From Microcebus murinus (Eukaryota; Chordata; Mammalia; Primates; Cheirogaleidae): a stretch of 64,000 nt of DNA. The position numbers and the translations under genes were made by a program. The notes under the pieces were generated by a model. It worked only from the letters and a program-made list of their open reading frames with translations, made no database searches and was not told the DNA's origin. Shown piece by piece: positions 11,816 to 22,205 of the stretch. Position 1 is the first letter of the stretch; every line of letters begins with the position of its first letter. The DNA lies in the NCBI RefSeq assembly GCF_040939455.1, contig NC_134107.1, forward strand, positions 14,199,537 through 14,263,536, written 5' to 3'.

Positions 11816-12699
11816 GCTTTAGGGAACTCACCAGATCTCTAAGCACTCACCTTGGCAAATTAGCAACCATTCGCCACCCTAGTCTCTGATACCCTCAACA
11901 TCATGTTTTTGGATTCCTGAATGCCATCCTCACACCCAGTCCAAGTTTGACCCTTTTATTCTGCTACCTTCCACCCCAGTTCCCCAAGAGCTCCAAAGAC
12001 CTGAACATTTCCCCCACATCCTAAGACTTCTCTAGGGGTCTAGAAATTGCTCCTGTGAAGTATCACACTAGGTGACACTGAGTGAGAGCCTCCCCCAAAG
12101 CTTCCCAAAGGACTAGTGAAGGCAGACACAATCCTAGCACACTCCCAGTGTGCAGAACTATCTTTCAATCATCCCCCAAATGATCCCCTGGACCCAAAGG
12201 TTTCCAAGCATCAAAGAAGACAGGCAACTTCCAGATACCCTGGGGTGAACCTATCAACCCAAGAAGGTAGGACCAGGCGACTTCAGACAGATGATGCACC
12301 ACACCCTCTCCAGCCTGCTGGGAGAGGGTCACCTCTCAGTCCTGCACGATCTCATGACATGTTTAGGGACAGTGATAGCCACCAAAAACCATCCACCCCT
12401 CCCTTCTTCCCCAAAGCTGGATGAATCCATGAGCCCAGGACAATGTTCGTACCTGGACAGGTCTCTGCCTGGGTCACCATCAGGGTCCTTGTGGTAGAAG
12501 CCTCTCCTGACATCTTTCTTTTATGTCCATTATAAAGGACACCAACCTTCTCCCAGTGGTCTGCCCTCCTCAGTCCAATGTACCCAATAGGCATTAAAAC
12601 TGGACCCCCATAACAGAAGTAGTGCCCCCCATTATGGCTAGGGTGGGAGGATGGGCATTTACCCTGGCCCATCCACCAGGGTCTGAAAGCCACCAATTC
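11816..12699. other. No feature seen
   Basis: C/A-rich unique sequence leading to the degenerate tract. Confidence 0.4.
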
Positions 12700-13074
12700 G
12701 TCCCCTCCAGTGCCAGGCAGCACCCCCAAACCACACTGTGCTAAGGCCACTTCTCACGGTCACGCCAGGAACTCTAGCCATGCTGAGGACACCGATTCCT
12801 CAAGCCACCAGTGCCATTGCCCCAGACGGTGTCAAGCCCAAGGCCAGAACCAACCCCACACCCAAGCAACGGCAGCACTTCCTCACACCCATGCCAGCGG
12901 CACCACCATGCCGGCACCAGCTGGCCGCTCACCCCAGAGCCAGTGCGAGTGCTGTGGCCATCACCTACCTGGACAGAGGGCTGCACCCGCCTCACACCTA
13001 GGCAGCCGCCACCACACCAAGGTGGGGGTGAGTCTTCTGACACCCGTGCCAGGAAAACCACGCTGCCTGTGCCG
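12700..13074. repeat. Degenerate GC-rich minisatellite-like tract
   Basis: Short related motifs recur irregularly (variants of caccatgccggcacc, cacacccgtgccag, cctgtgccggacc), giving a C/A-rich plus strand. No fixed period survives. It abuts the CpG island and may be a decayed tandem repeat. Open frames through it on both strands are composition artefacts. Confidence 0.4.
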
Positions 13075-13295
13075 GACCCACGTTGCCCACGCCTGTGCCG
13101 GGGTGTCACCATGCCCGCGCTGGTGCCGGGGGCTCCGCGGACCTCACACCTGCCGCGGGCGCGCGTGGCAGCTGCAAGTCCGCCCGCGGACCCGTCGGGC
13201 CGGCCACCGCGCGCCCTGGACACTGCCCAGCCCGCCGCGCCGCTCGCGCCGCGCCCGCGCCCGGGGCCGGCCCGCCGCGCCCGAGACCCCCTTAC

Positions 13296-13344
13296 CTCCC
13301 GCCCGCTGCAGGGCTCGGCCCGCCGCCGCGACCGCCACCTCCAT
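13296..13344 (-). CDS. Candidate first coding exon (partial gene, reads leftward)
   Basis: On the minus strand an ATG at 13344-13342 has A at -3 and G at +4, a strong Kozak context. It opens a 49-base frame of 16 codons, MEVAVAAAGRALQRAG, followed by a near-consensus splice donor (GGGAG|GTAAGG, GT at 13295-13294), so the exon would end in phase 1. It sits inside a CpG island with no TATA box, as expected for a housekeeping-type promoter. The alanine- and arginine-rich, acid-poor start could be a mitochondrial presequence or simply a GC-rich first exon. I do not recognise the protein. Downstream exons would lie further left, and I could not identify any in 1-13000, so intron 1 may fill that stretch. 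A chance ATG plus donor in GC-rich DNA is the alternative. Confidence 0.45.
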
Positions 13345-13441
13345 CCTGGGCTCCCCAAGGCCCCGATTCACTAACGCCGCTTCCGCAGGGCGCCGGCGCC
13401 GGCGCGAAGGCCGCCTCCGCCCCCCGGGGGACGCTGCGTCC

Positions 13442-13451
13442 TTTACGTAAA
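13442..13451. promoter_or_regulatory. D-box-like palindrome TTTACGTAAA
   Basis: A perfect 10-base palindrome contains TTACGTAA, the optimal site for PAR-bZIP factors (DBP, TEF, HLF) and NFIL3. It lies in the CpG island about 100 bases upstream of the candidate minus-strand start codon, a usual distance for a proximal promoter element. Only the motif and its position are seen; binding is inferred. Confidence 0.4.
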
Positions 13452-13720
13452 CCCCACTCCGCCGCCAGCGGTGACCATGGCGACGGTCGTGGGGCGGCAG
13501 CGCCCCCTGGCGCCAGGGAGGGGAGCGGCGTCGAAGCCCGCACGAGCGGAGCCCTCGGCGGGCGCGGGCCCGCGCGTGGGGGCGGTGGGCGCCGGGCTCC
13601 GGGCGCGCGGGCCCCCGTGGGCGGCCGGGAGGGGCTGGACGGGCCGCCCCGCATTCGAGGAAGGGAGCCGCTCGGTCCCCTCCTTCAGGCCCCGCGTGAC
13701 CGGTTTTAGCGTGGGAGAGG

Positions 13721-14539
13721 GAGAAAAGCAAGTAGGATCGCTGGAGAACTGGTTCGCTTGGGGGAGGAAGGGGAGAGATGGGTCCCACCTCCTCGGGTGC
13801 CTGAGCGCTCCTCGGAGTCGGAGCACGTCTTTATCCTGTGTCCCCCCTCCTCCCCGACAGCGCCCGGCGTAGTGTCTGGCACCCGAAGGGGCCCTGGATC
13901 AGTTTCGAATTTCTGGTAAATGAAGAAAATCGTCCCTCCTGGTCCCCTTCGCACAGGCCCATTCATTCGTGCTGTCTGCCAGCGAACACCCCTTGCGGAG
14001 AGCTGCTCCGCAGGGAGCAGGGACGCTGCGGTGCGGGTGCAGGTGCGGCGCACTGCGCTACCCTGGGCGCCCGCGGAGAGCGCGGCAGAACGGGCCCTGG
14101 GAGCTGGGGATGGTGGCTGGCAGCAGGAGCTCGGCAGAGAGCGCAGACACAGCCCTCGGGCGAGGACAAGCCTTGGGAGTGGGAGTCCAGGCTGGAAGTC
14201 AAAATGACTCAGCTAGGTCCGAGACAAAAAGGGGAGTAATGCGTTTGAGGCAAAGGATGTGCCACTAAAATGTCGCCTGGGCCCTGTTGTCAGCCCTAAG
14301 ACATCAGGGTGTTCCCTGCAGTTCAGGACGACTGGGAGCCACAGGTGACTCAGAAGGAGGTGTGTGTAAGGGGGGTTGAGGCAAAGCCTTGGCCTGAAAA
14401 TTACCTGGACATTTGGGCTGGAAGTGAGATTGCGAGTCCCCAGCAAAGCGGAGTTGAACCCTGCCAGGCTCAGGAAGGGCATAGATGGGGGTGGGGCAGC
14501 TTTAAGGACTGACTGTAGTAGCACCAGTTTAGGGATGTT
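13721..14539. other. CpG-island shore, no feature called
   Basis: CpG density falls gradually to about 14120, consistent with an island shore. Frames present are composition-driven. Confidence 0.4.
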
Positions 14540-14765
14540 CTTTCTAGATCGTTGAAATTAATTAGGTTCAAAACTGCCAGACAATGTCTTTTGGTTCAAA
14601 GTTCCAGATTCCTAGAAAAAAGAATCTTATTGGTCCAGCTTGGGCCACAGTCAATCAGTTATGTCCAGGGCAGAAAATGCATGTGATACAAACATGTCAG
14701 CTCACTCTTCCCTACTGAGAGAAGCTCTGAGAGGAGAAATCATGACCTGAACCGCCACTCCAAAG
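14540..14765. repeat. Unassigned dispersed repeat-like block
   Basis: Phrases such as attggtccagcttgggccac and tcaatcagttatgtccag recall a common interspersed repeat. I cannot name it. Confidence 0.3.
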
Positions 14766-15034
14766 ACTGTCGCTGTCCTGTACATGCAAACTCACATGTA
14801 TCCATGTGCACTCGTGTCCATGCATACATCTTTCTTCCCATTTATCTAAAATCGTCCTCATCCAACAGGTTCCAAGAGTCCATGTTCAACCACTTCCACA
14901 CTTGATGTCATGAGGCTACTATTATTCAAGATCTTCAAGGTGACATCCATCCCTCCTCAAGTTTTATAGTGATCTCATCTGGGCATTTAACAACTAAATT
15001 AGAGGGTAAATTTAACCATCAACAGCATAGCCTT

Positions 15035-15175
15035 TGAACTCTCGATACTCAGAATGTGACAGTGGCACCATCCTGGAGCTTGTTGGAAATGCAAAATCTC
15101 AGGCCCATGAATCTCGGCATGTTAACAAGATCCCCAGGTACTTTCAAGGTATCTTAAAGTTTGAGAAGCACTAAA
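15035..15175. repeat. MER5A-like (hAT)
   Basis: ggaaatgcaaaatctcaggc, gttaacaagatccccagg and agtttgagaagcact match the MER5A body and terminal repeat. Confidence 0.75.
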
Positions 15176-16039
15176 AATTGGAAGAAAGGAAAAGGGAAAA
15201 TGAGAAAAATGTTTTTAAATTGTGAGCATTCCTATTTAAAAAGAAGAAGGGGTGGTTAATTATTTAATTTTCACCAAGAAGTGTAGGTAGACTCCAGTCT
15301 TTGTTTTCGCAACTGGTCATAAACTCCTAGCAGGTGTTTACGACTTCCTTCCTCTAACGCCTTATTCTGTGCTCTTGCCTGCTGGCTGCATCTCCTTTGG
15401 TCAGGATTCTTTGCCTGACAGACTGACCTTAGTCTTCATCCTTGAGGGATGATCTCGGCTGCAAAGCATCTCAGCAGGCTTCCAGCCACCTCTACCACTG
15501 GGCACAATGATGTAGGAGGTGCTCCACGGGGCCTGGGTGCCACCACACCCCTTCTCTCTGCATGTGTGTGTGTGTGATGAAGATTCCCCAAATGGCCAGG
15601 TGGCAGTCCCAGTTTCCAATTCAGTAGAACCATGATTGTGCCTCCTGGTGGAAATGTTCCTCCCTTCGGTTCTAAAACCACCAGACATGAAATCAAAACC
15701 CACAGTTGCCTGCACAGAAAGCAGACCTTATGATGATGATGTTGGACACCATCACCTCCAGTCCCAGTCCCAAGATGCTTCGGAAAAAAGCACATCATAG
15801 AAGAAGACTGGTTCAGAGCCCACGTCCCTCGGGGGCCTGACCTGCTCCAGCTACCAGGCTGCATCCTCTCTATCCAGAGCCACTATTGGGCTTCCCTCTG
15901 AGCACTGTCAGGCCCAATGCTGGCAGAGTCTGGCCAGCTGTCTTTGGAGGTAGTCGCCAGGGCTGTAAGCAGACCAGAACTGAGGAGGAGGAGGACAAGA
16001 GGGCACCACAATAGGCGACAAGCCTTAGCCTGGTCATGA
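15176..16039. other. No feature seen
   Basis: An A/T-rich start (15180-15290), then unique sequence with a short gatgatgatg run at 15732. Confidence 0.45.
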
Positions 16040-16235
16040 TCCAGCTGCCAGGCTGTAGGCCCTCAGCTCAGTGCCAAATTCCCACTCTGGCCTCAGTTTC
16101 CCTCTGTGTCCCAGTGGGGATAATAACATGGCTCCTCCTCCCAGGGGGGCTGTGTGGATTAACTAATTAATGAGTGTGACATCGTCTGCTTCCACAAAGG
16201 GGCTGATTAAATGCTGAGTGTTGTTATTAGAAGCC
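16040..16235 (+). repeat. MIR
   Basis: ggcctcagtttccctctgtg, agtggggataataacatggc and gtgtggattaactaattaat form a sense MIR. Confidence 0.75.
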
Positions 16236-16319
16236 GTGGAGGGTGTGTGACTGGCATAGTCGGCTGGAGACAGATCTGCTCCCCTTGCCTTCTCCCTACC
16301 CCCCTTCCCCCGTCTGCCC

Positions 16320-16450
16320 CACGCTCTGCAAGCTGCACATCTTGCAAGACAAAGCCAAGATGATTTTTGGCACCCCAAAGACGATGTATAACTTTTGCGC
16401 ATTTCCCTTGTACTGGAATGTGAGTCACGGCTGAGCTTCACGGTGTAATC
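16320..16450. promoter_or_regulatory. Possible conserved element with AP-1-like site
   Basis: Non-repetitive block with TGAGTCA near 16421, ACTTTTGCGCAT and CAGCTG motifs, lying right of an MIR. Weak evidence: motif content and a lack of repeat decay only. Confidence 0.2.
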
Positions 16451-17904
16451 TATCTCCGACAGCTGGCACAGCTGTACCCTGCCCCAGACTCTTGGCTCCT
16501 AGCAGCTGCAGAATGGGGCAGCTTGGCCAGTGACTGCAGCAGGGTAGAAACGCCTGCAGAAAGACAACTGCGGAATTCCTGAGCTGCGCACCACCCCCTG
16601 GCTGCATAGCCCGTGGAGGCTGGGACTGAGTGACCACCTTCCTCACAGCCAAGGGAGGGAGAGCTAACATGAGACACTGGCCAAGGGGTGGGGGGAATTC
16701 AAAGCATGCAGAGTTTTCAAGTATAAAGTATCTGCTCATGGCCGACAGAGATCCAATGACTGTATTCTAGCTTGGGTGCAGGGTATAGGATAACTGGATG
16801 AAATCACAGCTCTGGGGCATGATGGCTTTAGCCATGGATCCCCACAGCTGGTGTGAGATCCATTGCCCACCCCAGATGCTGGGTCTTCCATCCCCGAATG
16901 CTGTAGGGTCCTGGCTCCCACCCTGAGTCCTGGTACCTCTGGTGGGGGATGGGGCGGATGGGAAGGAATTGCTCAGTCCAGCCACCAGGTAAATATCTGC
17001 CTCTGACAACCAAGGGAAATGTTGTTTACCCAAATAGCACAAACTCAGCCTGCCTGGGGAGGCGAGAGAGAAAGGCTCTGGAGGCTGAGCTGTCAGACTC
17101 CCACAGGGAGAGAAATTAGCCAGGCACCAGGTCTAGGAAATGCATGCGAATTGGGGCTTGGGACATCTGGAGGCAGCGCTGGATCATCAGGGCTTCTCTG
17201 GGAAGGATTTCAGACCTTCTTGCCTCTGAAAACAGCTGTTCTGCCTGTACTGTCAGGCCTTTGCTCTCCCTGTCTTCCTTGTCCCTCCTGCTATGAGGTA
17301 ACAGGAGTGGATCACAGAGCCAGATAGGCTAGAAGTGGGAGCTGGACCACATGGCTTTGCTGGCAGCCCAGGGATTAGAAGGACAGCCCCCTTGGGAATG
17401 TGCTGAGGTCCTGTCCAGGAGGTGAGTGGTTCTCTCCTGCCAGAGGAGAGCCTACAAGCCCACATCTCTTACCTGAGTAAACACGATTGGCAAGCAGAGT
17501 CTCAAAAATCTGTGTGGTGGTGGCCGTAACGAGGCTGGTGACAGTGCTGGTGGTTTGGTGGTGGAGATGAGAGAGAGGAGAAAGAAGACCAGTGGCTTCC
17601 AGGGGGAAGTTCTGGAGGATTTTCCACTCCTGCCTCATCCCGCATTGGCTGGGGTGTCACCAGCACTTTCCCTGTAATGCCCTGAGGATCCGGAGATCCC
17701 TGCATCTCATTAAAGCAGCCTGTTTGTAAGTGTTTGCTCCCTGATGGGCATTGTAGTAACTAGTTTTTCTCCTTGGGGCACCGGGGAGCTATGGGAGTGT
17801 AAACACATGTGTCTCTGGGGAAAGCCTGTGCGCTTGCTGACTAGTGAGATTCATCTGCACTTTCTGTACGCCAGCAACCAGAGTGGAGGGTCTGAGGGTG
17901 TTCA
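16451..17904. other. Unique sequence apart from the weak exon candidate
   Basis: Nothing else recognised. Confidence 0.4.
17473..17546 (-). CDS. Possible 74-base internal exon (weak)
   Basis: On the minus strand a C/T-rich tract and CCAG acceptor (AG at 17548-17547) precede 74 bases that stay open in one frame and end in a strong donor, CTCAG|GTAAGAG. The frame reads TVTSLVTATTTQIFETLLAN and a few residues more. I do not recognise it. It lies upstream of the 13344 start, so it would belong to another transcript or to an upstream alternative promoter. The C/T tract is the complement of a local purine-rich run, so chance is a real alternative. Confidence 0.2.
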
Positions 17905-18145
17905 TCCATCCGCCATTCACCTGTTCACCCATGCACTCCTTATTCACCCACCTACCTGTGCACCCATTCTGTCCACCCAATCATCCACCCAATCTGCCCA
18001 TTCATTCATTCTCCCACCCACCTATCCACTCATCCATAATCCATCCATCCATGCATCCATGCATCCATCCATCCATCCATCCATCCATCCATCCATCCAT
18101 CAACCCTTCTGTCCATTCATCAATCCATCTATCCAACCACTGTAT
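17905..18145 (+). repeat. (ATCC)n tetranucleotide microsatellite
   Basis: The core 18062-18100 is nearly pure atcc repeats, with decayed catc/caccc variants on both sides. Long enough to be length-polymorphic. Confidence 0.95.
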
Positions 18146-18289
18146 CTCCTAAATCATGACCTGTTGATGCTTCCTTCTAAATATCTTTGAAACCACCCAC
18201 TTCTGTCCATTTCCACCAGTACTACCCAAGGCCAGGGCACCTTTGTCTGTCTTCAGGGCAACTGCAGCTGCTCTCACTTCTCATCTGTT

Positions 18290-18398
18290 TTCCACCCAAC
18301 AGATACAGTGACATTTTATAAATGAACATCAGATTATGTACATGTCACTGCCTAAAATTCTGCTGTGGTTTCCCATTGCTCTTGAAATACAGACTCTG
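18290..18398 (+). repeat. L2 fragment
   Basis: catgtcactgcctaaaattc and gtggtttcccattgctcttg match the L2 3' region. Confidence 0.6.
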
Positions 18399-18804
18399 AT
18401 TTTTTTTCATATACAGTAAAACCTGCAGCCTGATGGACTTCTAATGTATATACCTGTGACCACACCCGGATGAAAGTACAGTACATTTCCAGTTGTTTGT
18501 GCTCTTCACAGTCAATTCCTGCCACCCAGAAGTAACCACTAGTTAGTCTGCATACTACAGATTGGTTTTGTCTGTTTCTGAACTTCCTATAAATGGAGTC
18601 ATACAGCATGTACTCTCTTGTGTCTGGCTTCTTTTGCTCAACATTATGTCTGTAAGATTCATTCATTATTGTTTATAGCAGTAGTAAACCCTTTTGCATT
18701 GCTGTGCAATATTTCATGGGGTGAATATACCATGATTCGCTAGTCTATTCTGCTGTTGATGGATGTTGAGGCTTTTTTCAGTCCGGGGCTCTTATGAATA
18801 AGGT

Positions 18805-19161
18805 TGTGCCTGTTGTTTGAATGTATGTGTCCCTCCATAGTTTGTATGTTGGAACTGATCCCCAAAGGTGACAGTATTAAGAGGTGGAGGCCCTTGGAAG
18901 ATGATTAGGCCATGAGGGCAGATGGGGTTAGTGCCCTTATAAAAGGTCACAAGGGAACTAGCTAGCCCCCTCTGTCCTTTCTGCCATGTGAGGACACAAG
19001 AAGAGACATCGTCTTGAAAACAGAGATCTAGCCAGACACAATCCTGCCAGTGTCTTGATCTTGCAATTTCCAACCTCCAGCACCATGAAAAATAAATTTC
19101 TATGATTTATAAATTACACAGTCTGAGGAATTTTATTATAGTAGCACGCACAGACTAAACC
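18805..19161 (+). mobile_element. MaLR solo LTR (MST/MLT1-like) nested in L1
   Basis: Typical MaLR phrases: gacagtattaagaggtggag, gattaggccatgagggc, gtgcccttataaaagg, aataaatttctatgattt. Flanks show gcctg / acctg, a probable 5-base target duplication. Solo LTR of an ancient retrovirus-like element with no coding capacity. Confidence 0.8.
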
Positions 19162-19226
19162 TGCTATGAACATTCTTGCACACGTCTTTTGGTGGACATT
19201 GCACTTATTTCTCTTGGATAGTGTGA

Positions 19227-19710
19227 CAGGCAGAATAATCATTCCCCAGAGATGTCCATGGCCCAATCCCCACAACCTACGAATGTGTTAGGTTATGGGG
19301 CATAGGGCAAGCGAGGTTGCAGATGGACTTAAGCTTGCTAATCAGCTGACCCTGATAACGTAAGATTATCCTGGATCATCTGGCTGGGTCCAATGTGGTC
19401 ACAGGGATCCTTATAAGTAGAAGAGAGAAGCAGAGTGAGGGGACCAGAGAGATGGCAGCACGAGACAGGCTGGACCAGCCATTGCTGGCTTTGAAGATGA
19501 GCCAACGGCACACACAACCTCACGGAGCTGGGAAAGGCGAGGAAACAGGCTTCCCCTGGAGCCTCCAGAAGGAACACAGCCCTGCTGCCACCTTGATGTT
19601 AGCCCAGTGAGACCCATTTCAGACATCTGACTTTCAGAAGTAGGATAGTAGACTGTCTTAAGCCACCAAGTTTGTGGCAATTTGTTACAGCAGCAATAGG
19701 AAACTAGAAC
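19227..19710 (+). mobile_element. MLT1-like solo LTR nested in the same L1
   Basis: MLT1-type text: gagatgtccatggcccaatc, gattatcctggatcatctgg, caccttgatgttagccca, ccaccaagtttgtggcaatt, ending gaaactagaaca. Flanks ggatag and ggtag suggest a 5-base duplication. Coding region absent. Confidence 0.75.
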
Positions 19711-19779
19711 AGGTAGATGCGTAGGAGTGGAACTGCTTTAGGGTGGGCTGAAGACTCAGAGACTTCACACGGTCTCTAC

Positions 19780-20225
19780 CACCCATCATGGCTGACCCCT
19801 GCCAACGGGTCCACCCTCATCTCATGCCACTCTCTGCCCTGCCCTTCCCATGCCAGCCCTGCCAGCCTTCCTGCTGTTCCTCCAAGGTCTCCTTCCCACG
19901 TGCATTCTGTCTTCTGGGATGGCCCTTCTCTTCCCCACCCTGCAGATATCAGATCAAGGGACATTTCCTCAAGGAAGCGAGGCGGGGCTCCCTGCCTGGC
20001 ACTCTCTAAGCACTGTGTTCTTTCCCTTCAGTGTACTGTCAAGGTTTGCCATGACGTCTTCATCTTAGTGATTATTTAACGATGTCCCCTCCCACCCCAG
20101 CCTTAGACTAGAAGCTCCTGGTAGGTAGGGACTGGGCCACCACTGTATCCTTATCACTTAGTGCTATGTACCCGGCACATAGTAGGCCCACACCAGCTAC
20201 TTGCTCAGTTGTGGAATGAATGCTT
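19780..20225 (+). repeat. L2, 3' end
   Basis: Ends with agactagaagctcctggt, aggtagggactgggcc, cccggcacatagtaggccc and ggaatgaatg, the L2 3' terminus. Confidence 0.7.
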
Positions 20226-20239
20226 TCTGTTTGGTCGGG

Positions 20240-20335
20240 AGGAGTTTTCGAGATGCAGTGAGGATGTTAGAGAGAGTGAGAAGAGGAGGAAGGAGAAGGA
20301 AGGAGGAAGAGAGGAGAAGAGGGAGAGAGAGAAAC
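20240..20335 (+). repeat. (GGA)-rich purine tract
   Basis: gaggaggaaggagaaggaag and similar; low complexity. Confidence 0.8.
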
Positions 20336-20425
20336 TTACACCCCGGGGTCACCATGGCCCAGGGTCTGCCCTCAGCGTTGGTCTCAGTTCAGCATCCTCA
20401 GGACAAGACGCCTCTTGAAAACCAT

Positions 20426-20572
20426 TCACATGCCAGGTGCCATGGCTCACGCCTGTAATCCCAGCACTTTAAGAAGCCAAGGGAGGAGGATTGCTTGAGG
20501 CCAGGAGTTCAAGACCGGCCTGGGCAACATAGTGAGACCCTTTTTCTACAAAACAAAGGAAAAAAGAAAACC
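20426..20572 (+). repeat. Free left Alu monomer (FLAM-like)
   Basis: Matches only the left Alu arm (gctcacgcctgtaatcccag ... agtgagacc) and then an A-rich tail. No right arm, so it is a fossil monomer or an early truncation. Confidence 0.75.
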
Positions 20573-20724
20573 ACTCATGTGATTCAAACCACAGTAGGAA
20601 AAGGCTGATTTCTTAGCGAGAAAGGCCCTGTATTCCTTTGCAGACAGCTCAATGCCTTTCCAGGGACATTGTGACTCATGCTCACTGCCTTGGAAACAGT
20701 CGGTCTGGCCCCTGAGGCAGGAGG

Positions 20725-20832
20725 GACATTATAAGTAGCTGAAGTAACCAAGACTCAGAAAGGGGCAGTGGCTGCTCAAGGCCACTGACATGTTAGAATC
20801 AGAGCTGGGACCCCAATCAGGGATTCTTGACT
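20725..20832 (-). repeat. MIR fragment
   Basis: agactcagaaaggggcagtg and gctcaaggccactgac, diverged antisense MIR core. Confidence 0.6.
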
Positions 20833-20856
20833 CACAGCTCGGGGGTGAGGTGGGGT

Positions 20857-21050
20857 AGGGTTGCCGGATTTAGCAAATGGAAAAACAGGATACACAGTTA
20901 AATTTGAATTTCAGATAAACAACAAATAGTTTTTTAGTATGTCTGTCCCAGAGATTGCATAGGACCTATTTATACTGAAAAATTATTAGTTGTCCATCTG
21001 AATTTCAAACTTAAAGGGGCATCCTGCATTTTATCTGGGGGTCAGGGTGT
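20857..21050. mobile_element. Palindromic MITE (hAT-type, MER53-like?)
   Basis: Almost the whole element is self-complementary. The arm at about 20891-20940 (aatttgaatttcagataaac ...) pairs with about 20971-21017 (... gtccatctgaatttcaaac), and the outer gggttgccggat end pairs imperfectly with atctgggggtcag. Non-autonomous DNA transposon; family name uncertain. Confidence 0.7.
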
Positions 21051-21206
21051 CGGGTGTGGGGGGTGATCTCTGCTTTACCACGCAGCGGGCCTTTCCGGTG
21101 ACCATGCCATCCGCAGCACAGCCTGCTTGTTCCTCAGCAGAGCTGGCCACCCTCTGACCTGCTTGGCCTCCTTCCTCCTTGGCCTCTGAGCAGACCCCAG
21201 CCTGCT

Positions 21207-21345
21207 GGCTGGTGGCTGGTTCTCAGCGCGTTACAACCTCTGCCTGGCGGCACGGCAGAATCTCCTGGGATTAGACTCAGGCACCAGGAGTTTTTGAAGG
21301 TGCCCAGGTGACTCTGACGCACAAGAACGTTGAGAACCGCTGTGC
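21207..21345. repeat. MER5-like hAT element with both ends
   Basis: Starts ggttctcagcg and ends gttgagaaccgctgtg, the inverted ends of MER5. The middle has gcacggcagaatctcctggg. Confidence 0.75.
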
Positions 21346-21779
21346 TAGCAGGGTCTGCTTCTTTGCTGCTGACGTGGCGTGCGTCTGCCTTCGCCTATTG
21401 GAAGAGCCGCAGGGGCCTCTACAGCGTCCGCTGCTGCCCCGTCTGCAAACCTCCTGCAGTGGGCCAGGCTGCCTCCCGCTCTTCTCGGCCCTTTCTGGTT
21501 GATTCTGGGGAGTTTCCATTTCAGAGAACGACAGTTTATGTCTATCCGCAGGCTCCTCAGGAAGGCAGGGGTGCGAGCCCCCTGTACTGACCCAGGCCCT
21601 GGGGATCTAGAGCACTCGGGGGATGAGGAGCTACTTGGGGTAAAGCCCTGGCAGAAGCAGGTTGTTCTTTGAGCTGCTTCTTTGTCCTTGGAGCCTGATC
21701 CCCCCTGCCGGCTGGGTTGGATCTGAGTGCTTGAGTCCCTGTTGTCCCCTAGCTTTCTCCCCCAGGGCGTGCCGTGTTC

Positions 21780-21905
21780 TTCTGATCACTTGTCTGTATC
21801 TGTCTTCCCTCTAGACAGCTCCAGGAGCAGAGGACAGGTCAGTCTTGCTCCCAAATGCATCCCCAGAGCCTGGCTGCAGTAGGGGCTCAATGAACACTTG
21901 TATAA
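21780..21905 (+). repeat. L2 3' end
   Basis: agacagctccaggagcagag, aatgcatccccagagcctgg, gtaggggctcaatgaacac. Confidence 0.65.
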
Positions 21906-21934
21906 CCAGTGCATAAACCTCAGCAATTGTGAAC

Positions 21935-22058
21935 TCCAACCCCACTGTTGTACAGGTAAGGAAAGAGAGGCACAGAGAGGGAAAGGGACCTGCCCCAGGT
22001 TGCACAGCATAGTGGAAGCTGAGTTAGGACTAAGACACAAAGCTTTGATTCCCATTCC
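21935..22058 (-). repeat. MIR fragment
   Basis: gtacaggtaaggaaagagag, gcacagagagggaaagggac, ccaggttgcacagc. Confidence 0.6.
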
Positions 22059-22144
22059 AGGGTCTTTCCACTCAGGACGGCTAGGAGTGCTCCCACCCTA
22101 CGCCTGCTCAGCCCACCCCTCTGAGCCCTGTTCTGACCCGTCAA

Positions 22145-22205
22145 TTTCTCCTCCACTCAAGATACCCCCCCACCCCCACCCCCCACACACACACATACAC
22201 TCTCC
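22145..22205 (+). repeat. C/A-rich simple repeat
   Basis: ccccccacccccaccccc followed by acacacacacatacac. Confidence 0.85.

Larger units (their letters stand above)
13075..13720. promoter_or_regulatory. CpG island, probable promoter
   Basis: About 650 bases of very GC-rich sequence have CpG dinucleotides at near-random frequency, while flanking sequence is CpG-poor as in ordinary methylated mammalian DNA. It contains GC boxes, the candidate minus-strand first exon and a TTACGTAA palindrome. The plus strand also has a well-placed ATG at 13477 (context gtgaccATGG), so divergent transcription is possible. CpG islands of this density usually mark germline-unmethylated promoters; that inference does not depend on which strand is transcribed. 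Confidence 0.8.
18400..19740 (-). repeat. L1 (old, antisense) carrying two LTRs
   Basis: Three collinear L1 pieces can be read: 18400-18804, 19162-19226 (gctatgaacattcttgcaca) and 19711-19740 (tgcgtaggagtggaactgct). Rejoined in order they match the usual antisense L1 3' ORF2 text. Two MaLR-type LTRs fill the gaps. Confidence 0.7.

Noticed and set aside
13477..13872. Plus-strand ATG with good Kozak context in CpG island 1
   Set aside because: The 133-codon frame is Arg/Gly/Pro-rich, lacks a clear donor and has no recognisable content; the minus-strand start with a donor is better supported. Divergent transcription is not excluded.
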